A DNA stretch of 64,000 nucleotides from Lepidostoma basale (GCA_022606425.2 JAHDVF020000211.1:558001-622000), one strand, 5' to 3'. Shown: positions 41,276 to 51,269, counted from the first letter of the stretch. The notes: a model not told the origin generated them from the sequence alone. Program-made: numbers and translations.

Positions 41276-41479
41276 AAATTTATTGGATACCGCCATAAAA
41301 TATAACGAGTGGTATTTTATTTTAGTTTAAATCCGCAATATGTTTTAATAAATCTTTTCTTGTTTCCGTTTTTTTGGATCCCTCGATCATAAATTCAAAC
41401 CTTTTTATTCACACTTATGTACCTCCAGTCATCATAAATATACATATTTTAAAAGGTTATTTTGTTTATATTGTTTACC

Positions 41480-41800
41480 CTCCAAGATCCCGCTGCCAGT
41501 GCAATCGCGGACAGTATCAGGACGAAACATCTAAGAACAGCAGAAATAAAAACATTGCGACCTATCGTGCGCAGAATCCCCAGAGGTAGGATACCTAACT
41601 GAGAGATACGAAGAAGCTGCAATATTGATGACAGTGTGAGATTGATAAAGCACAGACTACGTTAAGGTGATAAAGACAGCGAGAATTCCCAAGATCTTGA
41701 TACACACGTCTCCATCAACCACCAAAGAGATGAGAGACAGTTGGACTTCTTCATCACATAACAAAAATTGATATCCTCTGTGAATAAATTGCAAGATCAA
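41480..41800 (+). pseudogene. LINE-E 3' part, degenerate
   Basis: RHLRTAEIKTLRPIVRRIPR, GRIPN, EIRRSCNIDDSVR and, in another frame, TTKEMRDSWTSSSHN correspond to LRRVAEMRTLHSIAGKTL...RWRDGWTSSSQ of the 21.2-kb copy. Confidence 0.7.
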
Positions 41801-41994
41801 CAAAAATAATAAAAACATGATGAAGATCCTCCCTATTGTTAACCTTTCGAGTAACATTTAATGGATAAATATGACGTAATTTGCAGATTTCTCGTGTATA
41901 ACTTTGCATTCAATATATTAATATATTGTGCATCTATAATATCACAATGAGTATTGTCATTAACGCTGTTCACTACATATTGTAATGAACAACC

Positions 41995-42110
41995 TTCTTA
42001 AATATAATTAATATTAATGAAAACGTCTGTTTTCCCAGAAGTTTAACTACATTTTATTTCAATGACATGTCATGTTTTTTCTTGCTACTCATTATCGAAT
42101 GTAGGTACTA
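41995..42110. mobile_element. HH-g remnant
   Basis: AATGAAAACGTCTGTTTTCC, CAGAAGTTTAACTACATTTT, TGACATGTCATG, TACTCATTATCGAATG: left half only. Confidence 0.5.
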
Positions 42111-42319
42111 CTTATTCTTGGATTTACTTTTTCACTGACATGTCCATGAAACGTATGATTATTAGCGACTTTGTCCTTTAATATTGTCACGATCATACCT
42201 ATATTTACGTAAAAACATATCGGCCATTTCATATAAAGTTTTCAATGGAACGATTTCATAGGAATATAGTTATAACACATAAATATTAAAATATTATGAT
42301 CTGATTAATTTCAAATGAA

Positions 42320-42440
42320 TGTGTAACACCTGATCATGCCAAGATCGGTAACGAAACAGCTGTTATGTTTTTATTAAAAATAAGTTTAAATAAATTTTGA
42401 AAATTTAAGTGTTTCAAATTCAATTGTAAATCAATTTTAT
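42320..42440 (+). mobile_element. HH-b right arm
   Basis: GTAACAC, CTGATCA, T, GCCAAG-ATCG-GTAAC, GAAA, CAGCTG, TTATG (42323-42365). The core has one change (G8 to C) and stem II is damaged. The arm continues with the HH-b AT-rich sequence. Confidence 0.55.
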
Positions 42441-42744
42441 ATATCTGTTTATTTCCGCCTACACAATGGATTATATTATATTACCAAATACGATAAAATA
42501 AAATAAAATGTTTTGTATATTAATGACACTTGCAAAAAATAGAGACAATAGTTGAATATACTTATTTATTGCGACTTGTTCTTTATTCAAATAGTTTGAT
42601 TAAAAAAATATACCTGTTCTAACACATTTTTTTATCCATTTGGCGTGACAATCTTAAGAGTTGACCTTAATTCATTCGTTTAATATTCAGATACATTATA
42701 TGATATTTATAGGAACAATAAACAATATAGGAATTTAAGAAAAA
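42441..42744. other. AT-rich spacer
   Basis: No feature recognised. Confidence 0.4.
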
Positions 42745-42980
42745 CTTGCGAAATAGAGGATATCGTTCAGTGGAGTAAATCCAGAAGAAGATACTGGAGG
42801 GACCATGTATCCCGAATGGATGGTGACAGACTTGCATATACAGCCGCTTATTAAATCCCCTCCGGACACCGCCCACCTGGAAGACCGCCTAAGAGATGGA
42901 GGGACAGCTGGATCTCATCATCCGACGAGACATGACTGTGTAACAGATCGTTAGATCTATTAAAAGAAGAAGAAGAGTAA
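42745..42980 (+). pseudogene. LINE-E 3' end
   Basis: EIEDIVQWSKSRRRYWRDHV, SRMDGDRLAYTAAY, stop, PSGHRPPGRPPKRWRDSWIS and SSDET, ending in AAAAGAAGAAGAAGAG. It aligns with the end of the 21.2-kb copy. Confidence 0.8.
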
Positions 42981-42984
42981 TAAT

Positions 42985-43514
42985 AATATATGATAAAGCA
43001 AATAAATTAAATCATTTCATAAATAAAACAATGGTCTACTTATAGCAATCTTATAGAACTATCAACAAAATATTTTTTCTAGGATTTGACAATTGATGAA
43101 TACAAAAAACAAAACAATCCGTCTGGTTTTTATGTTCTCAATTCATAAATAATTCATTCTCTTCATCGGTAGGTCACTCTCAAAGTCGCCCAATACTTTT
43201 GACTAAAATTTCCTTCGAGGCTAGATCTACACCACAGACTTCACCACAGATATCGCGAGAAATTCAATGACGCATAGACTATAAGCGCGGTACCTTGATA
43301 GAGTAATGTGCCCACACTTATGAATATTGACCTCAGTCAACTTAACGCGTGTACATTTCATTTGTTTTACGTGATCGAAATATCTAATGCTCAAATTTAC
43401 TTCTTCTAATTACGTCATCGGATTATCTGTGGAAAGCCGCCATTTAATATTGATTTAAATAATGGATTTTATCGTTGAATGGCTAGTGGTACAAGTAAAA
43501 AAAAGTGTTAAAAA
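42985..43514. other. AT-rich spacer
   Basis: Nothing recognised. Confidence 0.4.
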
Positions 43515-43590
43515 CGCAACGAAAAAATGTTTAATATGAATAAAAATGTCCGTTTTCTATAGGTTTTATTAGATTGACGTGTTTTACAGT
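43515..43590. mobile_element. HH-g remnant
   Basis: AATATGAATAAAAATGTCCG, TTTTCTATAGGTTTTATTAG, TTGACGTGTTTTACAG. Confidence 0.4.
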
Positions 43591-43613
43591 GCTTCAGCCT
43601 TAACCATCATTGT

Positions 43614-44384
43614 TTAACCCTTAACGTACCGTGTTCAAAACAAAACGCTTGCTCCCATGTGGTAAGTTCAGTTTACCGCTAACTTTATCTAAATATCAAG
43701 CATATGACTAGATGAATCAAAATTTAATTTATGTCATCTTGTAGGGAATTTCATTAGGAATAGATCGATATCTATAACATACATGGATTATTTGAAAAAC
43801 ATATCATTATTAATTTTTTTCTGGAACCATGCGATTTCTGATATGTAATGCGTCACAGCATACGGGCGACTAAACATCGGGTATAAACTTGTCTGCGCGC
43901 AGCGGCCGGCGGGGCGAGGATAAAGGCACCTAGGCAAAATGTATAGTACGTTCAAGACAACGAGTACGTATTAATATTCGTCCCTTTTGGTAAAGTGTTA
44001 ATATTTTCACAGTTCTGATATTATTAAGTTGCGTCCTGCGTTTCCGTCCACAGTGGTATTATTACGTACATATTGAAAAGGTCAAAGATATAATTTATAA
44101 TACGTTCAAAACAGCGAGTAAGTATTTGTCACTTTTGATAAAGTTGTAAATATTAGCAAAACAAATTCTACCTTAACACTAATGAAGGTGAGGGCAGTCT
44201 TAGAAAATATTTTTTTTTGGGATGAAGGAAGTAATTTTTTGCTTTTTTTTTATTACGAAATATTGAAAACACTTCAATGGACGATTCAATTTTTTTTATA
44301 ATATTAGGGTCCATAGGTTTTAAGAAAATCAACTTTAAATTGGCAGTGGAAACTCAATTTACCACATGGCAACGCGACGGTTAA
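43614..44384 (+). mobile_element. TTAA element, copy 2
   Basis: Bounded by TTAA at 43614-43617 and 44381-44384. Compared with copy 3 it has a deletion of about 25 bp near 43917 (the ACTTTACGAGATTTTACGTA part). Internal imperfect direct repeat: ACGTTCAAGACAACGAGTAC near 43948 and ACGTTCAAAACAGCGAGTAA near 44102, each followed by a TTTGTC/CTTTTGGTAAAG-like block. Confidence 0.72.
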
Positions 44385-44518
44385 TAATCTGTGTAAATAA
44401 AAGTGGTTTATATATTGATCAAATAACATATCTAAATATATTTGTTCTTAACGCCCTATTCTATCAACTCAAAAATTAATGATTCGTTTTCCAAAACAAT
44501 GAAAATACAATATATTGT

Positions 44519-44724
44519 TCCGGGTTCGATTCCCGGCGAGGGCAGTGTGATTGTCACACTGTCTTTGGTCCGTGTCTTTGGTGACGTGACAATAAAGTGG
44601 CGATAGATTAGCTTCCTATCACATGTCACGAGAATCACTATGATAGCTATAATACCCTTTACATCGATTTGGCTCATGCTGTCATGATGTAAAGAGTGAT
44701 TCAACAAAATAATAATAATAATAA
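44519..44724 (+). mobile_element. SINE-1, 5'-truncated, with LINE-K tail
   Basis: It starts at the B box (GGTTCGATTCC), has the normal body, then CTATGATAGCTATAATACCC, TTTACATCGATTTGGCTCAT, a TGTCATGATGTAAAGAG-like stretch and an (AAT)n tail to 44724. The tail matches LINE-K, not the usual SINE-1 tail. Confidence 0.8.
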
Positions 44725-44725
44725 T

Positions 44726-44770
44726 CTTCTTCTATCGGTACCGTGTCAGGTCCCCCCAACGTTGGCGATA
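44726..44770 (-). pseudogene. LINE-B 3' tip
   Basis: CTTCTTCTATCGGTACCGTG and TCAGGTCCCCCCAACGTTGG: the last codons of LINE-B, inserted in the SINE's (AAT)n tail, which continues on the other side to about 44788. Confidence 0.65.
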
Positions 44771-44794
44771 ATAATAATAATAATAATTATAATA

Positions 44795-45000
44795 AAAGCA
44801 AACGTTTTCTAGAGTTTTTATTATATTTTACGGAAGTGATATATTTCGTCTCGCTAGGATACCATCAAATAATACAATATTTAATTATATTATAATTGTT
44901 AATGTCGCTTCCATAAAATATAATAAAACTTCAAGAAAACGGAAGTTTCATAAAGGTTTAATATTTAATTTGGGGTTTAACATGAATATACAAGAAACAA
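44795..45000. mobile_element. HH-g foldback
   Basis: AAACGTTTTCTAGAGTTTTT, ATATTTCGTCTCGCTAGGAT, then GTCGCTTCCATAAAATATAA, ACTTCAAGAAAACGGAAGTT and a TGGGGTTTAACATGAATATACA end. The core is lost. Confidence 0.6.
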
Positions 45001-45039
45001 TGGAAAAAAATAGTTTAGAGTATATAATAAATAAATTAA

Positions 45040-45265
45040 TAACTGTTTAATTAAAACACTGTTATAGAATAATGATGGGTTTTTTTTAATTGTCGCGACA
45101 ACTGTTTCGCAACCAATGTTAGCATCATCAGGTGTTACAATCAACTGTTCAATAAAGTTGATTGTAACACCTGACGATGCTAACATCAGTTAGCGAAACA
45201 GCTGTCGCGACAATTTCAAAAGAAATAAAATCAGTTGTATTCTATATGTGTTTTAATTAAACAGT
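45040..45265. mobile_element. HH-b foldback, both arms
   Basis: The arms meet at CAATCAACT-GTTCAATA-AAGTTGATTG (45138-45174). The left motif (minus, 45092-45138) reads CTGATGA, T, GCTAAC-ATTG-GTTGC, GAAAC, AGTTGTC. The right motif (plus, 45174-45212) reads CTGACGA, T, GCTAAC-ATCA-GTTAGC, GAAAC, AGCTGTC, GCGACA. Confidence 0.82.
45174..45212 (+). ncRNA. Hammerhead-ribozyme-like motif (HH-b), core intact
   Basis: CTGACGA (N7 = C, allowed), extra T, perfect 6-bp stem II GCTAAC/GTTAGC, GAAA, ACAGCTGT palindrome, C17. Compared with the 29.9-kb copies, stem II changed at two paired positions with pairing kept (GCCAAC/GTTGGC to GCTAAC/GTTAGC), a compensatory change. Confidence 0.55.
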
Positions 45266-45401
45266 AATTGTTAAAATTTTGAATTGTTTCCGCTAAAACA
45301 ACGGATTATCTAATAAACAAATTGTATAATAATTTAATCAAATTTTATTGTTATTCAAAATACTTGGTATATAATAACATGATAATATTATTTATGAAAA
45401 A

Positions 45402-45580
45402 ACTAACTAACTAACCATCACGAGACTGACACACTTTTCGTTCCTGACATATTTCTCTCGCTTCCTCAACATTCATACATCGTGTCATGCACGCGCGTCG
45501 ATTTCTCTGACTCCTCACATGGCCGACATTCAATATTTGATTTATTTGATCGTGCCAAGTTTTCCTCGGTCTTGGTTATT
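45402..45580 (-). pseudogene. LINE-A 3' part with internal deletion
   Basis: AACTAACTAACTAACCATCA tail, 40 bp around the SAYPFGE codons deleted, then the complement of CQERK...CMTRCM...HVRSQRNRR and RKTWHDQ. Confidence 0.82.
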
Positions 45581-45584
45581 TATG

Positions 45585-46085
45585 AATAACAAACATAATA
45601 ACACATTGGCCACGCCAACACTCAAATCAGATAATTGAGAATATGAAAATGGCAGTGAAATATTTTATGTACCTGAACTTTGCTTGAATGTCTTTCTACA
45701 AATTGGATTATTCTGACTTATATCACTCTTCTCATAAATAGGTGATATTATTTTCAAACACCTTATACTTATACTTATACTTACCTGTTTTACCTGATAA
45801 TCTGCATATATACTTACACCACGTAAGAGGATAAGCTGTTTTGAAGGACATCTTCTGTCACCTCGGTACACTTACTTAAAATCTGATTGCAATATTAAAA
45901 CTCTACTATGATTGACAGACAGAAATTGAAGGTTCATAAAAGTATTTGGTTTCCTCTACTTATTGCATTGAGGAACTAGTTTTGGTGAAATAATAAAAAA
46001 TTTAAGATTTTAATGTTATTTAACGCAAGCAAAATTCTTTTATAATACTCACAATAATATGCACACCTAACAAAAGTATTATAAC
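45585..46085. other. Spacer
   Basis: Small tandem repeat CTTATACTTATACTTATACT (45766-45785). No other feature. Confidence 0.4.
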
Positions 46086-46220
46086 CTTAATTAAAACGAA
46101 TGAAAACGTCTACTTCTTCTAGAAAATTTATTATATTTTATGTGAATGATATGTTTCGCCTGTCTTAGGCATTATGAAATGTAATTGATATCATAAAGAC
46201 ATATGCCAATGCCTTTAGAC

Positions 46221-46868
46221 CATAGGTTTCCAATCTTTACTGGGCCACCCCCCCTTTTACAAGAAAAATAAACGTTTAACGCCCCCTCCCATAAAAGTTA
46301 TTCGAAATATGGGAAAATTATTACAATACATACAAAAACAAAATTAACCAATATTTAGGTTTAATTTGCTTTATTAGTACCTACGTGATTAGCGTCATCT
46401 CCCAGCGTAGCATGGCCATTACCGTGGTGATGGCCATGCTACGCTGGAGGATTGATCTGATCTCAAGTACCTATCCACACCTCCTCGACTTTGGTCTCCC
46501 CTGGAAACTATGCGAAATGTTAGAGATCGAGTGTGAATAACCGATAATGTGATCGAGTGTGGATAATATTGATGCATAGGCTAACGTGGAAGGACACCTC
46601 GCCAACCCGTCTGGCAAGCGTGGCGTTGTAATGCCAACCACCCCCCGTATGACATTTCATACGTGGAGAAGTATGGGGGAGACCTATGTCCAGCAGTGGA
46701 CGACAACGGCTGTTAAAGAAGAAAGAAGATTAGCGTGTTTTTTTTGTCTTTTTAGACTATATTTTTTTATCTGCCCGCGCTATCTATTTTTTATGGGTCT
46801 TCTACTGCCCCCCTGAAAGTCTCAAACGCCCACATGGGGGCGTTATCGCCCACTCTGAGAACCTAGGA
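46221..46868. mobile_element. hAT-like non-autonomous element
   Basis: The ends CATAGGTTTCCAATC and, inverted, CCTAGGTTCTCAGAG are similar. The flanks CTTTAGAC (46213-46220) and CCTTAGAC (46869-46876) differ by one base and fit an 8-bp target duplication. The related copy at 22.6 kb lacks the inner insertion, which confirms its limits. Confidence 0.65.
46396..46727 (+). mobile_element. LINE-F-type short retroelement with 5' hairpin
   Basis: Exact 9-bp target duplication GATTAGCGT (46387-46395 and 46728-46736). The 5' end is a perfect 18-bp inverted repeat (46402-46419 with 46430-46447). The 3' end encodes TWRSMGETYVQQWTTTAV, the LINE-F terminus, then AAAGAAGAAAGAA. The middle is not recognisable RT, so this is a SINE-like or strongly truncated LINE insertion. 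Confidence 0.8.
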
Positions 46869-47030
46869 CCTTAGACAGACGAAACATGTCGATCGCATAA
46901 AACATAATAACTTTTATAGAAAATAAACGACGTGATGATTCGTTAGTTAGTTAGTTTGAGAAAATAAAATTATAATTCATATTAAATATTTAATATAGAG
47001 TTTTCATTATTGTTCAAGAAACAAAAAATA

Positions 47031-47500
47031 TACATTTATACACGCTCATGTTAACATCACCGTTCCTAACCACCACGCCCCAGATTCACATTATGAATTT
47101 TATTGTTGTTTCAACTGTTTTATTCTTTTTTATTTTTTTCAATTAAATTTTACAACTTCCAAATTCATCTTATCATACTTTTTTTGTTAGTCTCCTCTTA
47201 AAACAATAATTATCGTCAAACCCACGTCCAATTAGACACACCAGTTTTTTGGATCCATCTAGAAAAAAAATGTTTTCATTTGAACCAAGGTCAATTCAGC
47301 ATTATCCGTGTGTGTATACATGTATGTATTTTTTTAATAGCGCAATATTATAGTATGTCATATGATAATGGTATTAATCATATTTTTTACGGCTTCTTTA
47401 TAACAATGCGTATTCATGTAAAATGTTTAACATTTTTTCATTATGATAAAAAACTATGATTTGAAGTATAAAAAAATGTAGGCTGTTATAAATATTGTTG
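47031..47500. other. AT-rich spacer
   Basis: No feature recognised. Confidence 0.4.
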
Positions 47501-47504
47501 TATC

Positions 47505-48440
47505 TTCTTCTTCTTTCAGTGCCGTTTCAGGTCCCTCCAACGTTGGCAATCACTACAGCAAAGGCATCTCTGTCCTGCGCCACTTGGAACTGGTTCTGAA
47601 CTCTGGTCATTTCTGTCCAATATTTTATGTTCGGCAGCCAGGACAGCTGCCTTCTACCAACTCCCCAATGTCTCTCTACTTTACCCATTAATATCAGTCG
47701 AAGGAGTTGGTATTTTTCTCCACTTAGCACATGACCTAAATATGAGACCTTTCTAACAACTCTCTATTGGCTCTCTATTGGCTCTGGCTCTCTGTAGTAA
47801 GTCTGCATTACTGACCCTATTGGTCCACGGTTTACGGAGCATTCCGCGTTATATCCACATCTCAAACGCCTCCAACCGGTTCATAACATTCAGAGTCCAA
47901 GTTTAACAGTTATATAATAGAATAGACCATATATAACATTTAATCATTCTTTGTCGGAGTTTCAGGTTAAGATTATCGTTGCAAAAGAAGGTTCTCATTT
48001 TATTAAATGCAGCTTGTGCAACTTCAATTCTGCATTTTATTTCAATATCCGGGTTAAGTGCTTTAGTTATAATACTGCCAAGGTATTTAAATTGGTCGAC
48101 CATTTCAACATTCGCACCATTCAGTTGCAGAATGGATGCAGCATAATTAAGTTGCCCAAATGTCATCCATTTGGTCTTCTTAATTTTGATTTTCAAACCC
48201 AGATCGCCTCATGCTTTATCAATTTGATTTAGGAGTTCTTGAATATTGGGTTTACTGTTAGCTAAAATAACTGTGTCATCAGCATACCTGATATTATTAA
48301 CAGTTAACCCTATTAACCTTCACTCCCAGTGTGTAGTTTTCAATATATTGGAAGACTTGATTGGAATAGAAGTTAAACAAAGATTACAAAATGCAACCTT
48401 GCCGAACTCCTCTGCGTATTGCTTTTTCGTCTATAAACTC
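47505..48440 (-). pseudogene. LINE-B fragment: RT thumb to 3' end
   Basis: Longest LINE-B piece. From 48440 downwards (minus): QGCILSP-like remnants near 48400, IRYADDTVILANS-like residues near 48255-48285 (complement of GTCATCAGCATA, the palm Asp-Asp box), KIKIKKTKWMTFGQLNYAAS, LQLNGANVEMVDQFKYLGSI, LRQRMIKCYIWSILLYNC, then after a gap [40 protein letters not shown] and VAQDRDAFAVVIANVGG. This spans palm motif to C-terminus of an RTE-type polymerase. It is inactivated by frameshifts near 47900 and 48200. Confidence 0.85.
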
Positions 48441-48720
48441 ATTTACATGTCTAATCTCCGCAGTTTGATACCAGTAGAGATTCTTAATATATGTTGTATA
48501 ATACATTTGATTTTATAATTTTGCGATATACAAATTGATCTGAGTTTTAGTAACATTTTTTTTAAATACGAATCACCACACATAAATATTATTTAAAATC
48601 TTATCACACACCACAAAAACTCGTTACACTCTTTAAAATGTTACGATTTAATTACATTGAATAATGAATCATTGATAATGCAATATTTATCCAAATATTT
48701 TAAACTTTCTAGCTCAGCAG
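48441..48720. other. AT-rich spacer
   Basis: Nothing recognised. Confidence 0.4.
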
Positions 48721-48886
48721 AGATGTTGGTGACTTTTTTTTTTTTAGCTCATTCGGAATAATCGAATGTTCGATTTTTCACGAATGCCCTAAAAAAAGGT
48801 CGCCAACCAAAAATATCCCGTCAGATTTTCACTAAAAAGCTGAATGAGCTAAAAAAAACAAAAATAAAAAAATGTCACCAACGTCT
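48721..48886. mobile_element. Small MITE
   Basis: Inverted ends AGATGTTGGTGAC and, at the right, GTCACCAACGTCT, extending through poly-T to TTTAGCTCATTC, about 35-40 bp in all. 166 bp, no coding capacity. The target duplication is not evident. Confidence 0.7.
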
Positions 48887-48966
48887 CCTGGGCTGATTTA
48901 CAAAAGAGTCGACTCTTTCGCAATTCACGACTTCCGGCTATAACTAAATATTTTTTTCATTATGTT

Positions 48967-49004
48967 TTTGACCGCGGCACACCGGTTGCGGAGCACTGCT
49001 CTAT
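48967..49004 (-). mobile_element. hAT-type terminal fragment
   Basis: The complement reads CAGTGCTCCGCAACCGGTGT then GCCGCGGTCAAAAAC, the tip style of many hAT MITEs. The other end is not found. Confidence 0.5.
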
Positions 49005-49014
49005 AGTATACAGA

Positions 49015-49200
49015 TTACTACACATTCGCCTAAGAGATCTCATTTCTCCTGCATTTAGTCTACTTTTATCCTTCTTCTGCCATCTCCAAGCTTCACTTCC
49101 ATACATAAGGGTCGGCACTAAAACTCTATTGTGCAATTATTGACTGAATATATCGAATGAAGCAAAGATGGCAGTGCACAATGGGTGATTTTTAATTAGT
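49015..49200. pseudogene. LINE-A pieces in opposite orientation
   Basis: 49018-49137 is the complement of LVPTLMYGSEAWRWQKKDKS then RLNAGEMRSLRRM (minus). It is followed at 49155-49190 by AKMAVHNG (plus), the residues that lie just upstream in the intact element. This is an inversion within one copy. Confidence 0.7.
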
Positions 49201-49204
49201 TAAA

Positions 49205-49780
49205 TTATTAATAGACGACTTTACTTGAAGTTTAAAAAAATCTACGAGGGTGCATGTTACGATGTATTACGAATGTAGAGGAAGATGTTATGAGCGTGCA
49301 TGTTACTATACATGAATGTATTATAGATAGGTAGTGAGTTAGTTTCCTTATTATTTAATTGCGCTAAACCTGAACGCATGTTTTAGTATGGCCCTACTTG
49401 TTTACGTTATAAAATAATTTTATTCAGAAATCCCGCCTATCTAATGAACTTAATAACATTTGGTCCCCCAGCTCCGTTAATTTTCAAGTTGAACCACAAC
49501 AACAGAAAACATAGAAAGTGACGTCACGGCCGTCGGTACCCGATTAGCAAAGGACGAAGGAGTAGCACATGGCCTGGCGGGTCATCACACAGCACATCAC
49601 ATTAGCATTCACGTCTTGTGGGAGGTTACGGGCTACCTGGAGAACTCTTCACAAATCAAAATTAATGATTTCTTATGCAATCGGTATAAAGTGAAGCTTT
49701 GAACAAGAAAACAAGAACCGGGTCTTTCATTGAAGTGAAGGAGATTCATCACAATATATGCGTGAGAGATTCTGGCACGT
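49205..49780. other. Spacer with LINE-A debris
   Basis: GAGGGTGCATGTTACGATGT and ATGAGCGTGCATGTTACTAT (49246 and 49288) are two decayed CMTR-type pieces. The 49430-49740 part is single-copy-looking and unassigned. Confidence 0.4.
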
Positions 49781-50682
49781 TAAAGCCGTGCCACATTGTT
49801 ATAAACAAGCTCTCCACATCGGTCTCCACCAGCGGTTTAAAACTGTGTAGACACTTGTTTTAAACCAAAATTCGTTTGACCCTTGTGTAGCGTGTGGATC
49901 GCCTGTTGTAAACACGCATTCCACATGTGTGGCTGTAGATTCCACCAGTCAAGGTCAGTTGCATAGCGGCGTCGCACAATGTTTCAAATTCCTATATTAC
50001 GAGCTACTTTTCTTTTTTCTGTAAAAAAAATATTTTGACATTTTTATTCTTATAAAATTTATATGTCTGTTGACTTCTACGATAGAAACACATATATCTG
50101 TCTGTCTATCTCTCTGTCTTTACATAAATTAGGTATTTGAATAGCGTATTTCGTAAGATTTTTTTTTAATTTGAGACCGTAAAAGGCCCTTTGCAACTCG
50201 ACCTTGAGTATAAAGATAGAAAGAGAAGTATTTTTTTAATTTTTAATATTAAATTCATAGGTACATATCAATCGGTTAGCGGCGAAACAATACGACTGAA
50301 TCGGTTTTGTTGTTGCATGGAATTAGGTAGGTAATTTAGGGGTTGAAATTTCAACAAATCGGCCTCAAATTTATTGTGTGAACTGGATGACTTATACTCT
50401 TCCCTAAACACTCATAATTAGCCATTTCCATGTCATTGGGTTTTTACCAAAAGTAGCTCGTAATATCGCACCTTGAAACACTGTGCATCGGTGGAGTGCG
50501 GACGTATACGAAAATAGTGTCTACTGTGGATGCCACACCAACCGTGGGCTCCATAAAGGCGACCCCTGTGGATAGCTTGTTTTAAACCAAGTGTGGACGC
50601 TACACCAACCGTGGGCTCCACAGCTCTCCACCAAGGTCACCCCTGTGGAGAGCTTGTTTCAAACAGTGTGGCACGGCCTTTA
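49781..50682. mobile_element. 0.9-kb inverted-terminal-repeat element, unclassified
   Basis: Left end TAAAGCCGTGCCACATTGTT, AAACAAGCTCTCCACA. The right end (complement) is TAAAGGCCGTGCCACACTGT, then AAACAAGCTCTCCACAGG. Near the right end the unit ACACCAACCGTGGGCTCCA occurs twice (about 50536 and 50603), each followed by CACCCCTGTGGA-like and GCTTGTTT sequence, i.e. an internal copy of the terminus. Target duplication not seen. No transposase frame. Confidence 0.65.
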
Positions 50683-50849
50683 CAAGCGAAACTTCTTAAC
50701 TTTGAGTCTAAGACTTATATTTTTTATTAAATCAATCGGTGATTTATTAATTTTAAAGGAGAATGAAGAAAGAATGGTAAAACAAATCATTGTAAATAAT
50801 AATGTTTAAATAATATGTTTAACATTTACATGTAGTTAGTTTAATTCCA

Positions 50850-50905
50850 CGTGATTTAGTGGCTTCGGCCGGTTTCGGCAGCTCGCTGCCATCTTCTGGT
50901 CTCCT
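50850..50905 (-). mobile_element. HH-c arm with hammerhead-like motif
   Basis: Minus strand: CAGAAGA, T, GGCAGC-GA-GCTGCC (perfect stem II), GAAA, CCGG, CCGAAGCC. T3 is A and the stem III palindrome reads ACCGGC. Confidence 0.6.
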
Positions 50906-50984
50906 GATATATTTTAAATATGTATAACATTATAAAAATATGTATTGATTTCCATATTCATATTCAATAATTAATACATTCCAT

Positions 50985-51165
50985 ATTCAATAATTAATAC
51001 GAATGAAAGCGTGTGTAGAAGTTTTATTATAGTTTATGGGAATTACATGTTTCACCTTTCTAAGGCATTATCAAATGTTGGACATTAACCTTTCTAAGGC
51101 ATTATCAAATGTTGGACAATAAAACTTCTCTAGAAAACCGACGTTTTCGTTCATACTAATTATAC
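50985..51165. mobile_element. HH-g foldback, rearranged
   Basis: ATTACATGTTTCACCTTTCT, AAGGCATTATCAAATGTTGG (twice, 51062 and 51098), then ACTTCTCTAGAAAACCGACG. Both inner halves have the same orientation. Confidence 0.65.
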
Positions 51166-51184
51166 TTTTAAAAAATATTAATTT

Positions 51185-51265
51185 TATTCCACTTTTTTTT
51201 AATTTCCATCTATTTCGTCAGCTCGGTGCCATCTTCTGAAGCTGCCGAAACCGGTCGAAACTAAA
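51185..51265. mobile_element. HH-c foldback, minimal
   Basis: Left, minus: CAGAAGA, T, GGCACCGAGCTGAC, GAAAT. Right, plus: CTGAAGCTGCC, GAAACCGGTCGAAA. Both halves meet at CATCTTCTGAAGCTG. Confidence 0.55.
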
Positions 51266-51269
51266 CTCA

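Larger units (their letters stand above)
46090..47030. mobile_element. HH-g foldback split by two later insertions
   Basis: Left arm 46090-46212 (GAAAACGTCTACTTCTTCTA, GATATGTTTCGCCTGTCTTA). Right arm 46869-47030 (CCTTAGACAGACGAAACATG, AATATTTAATATAGAGTTTT, CATTATTGTTCAAGAAAC). Between them are the hAT-like element and, within that, a LINE-F-type insert. A GTTAGTTAGTTAG piece at 46943-46956 is LINE-A tail debris. Confidence 0.75.
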
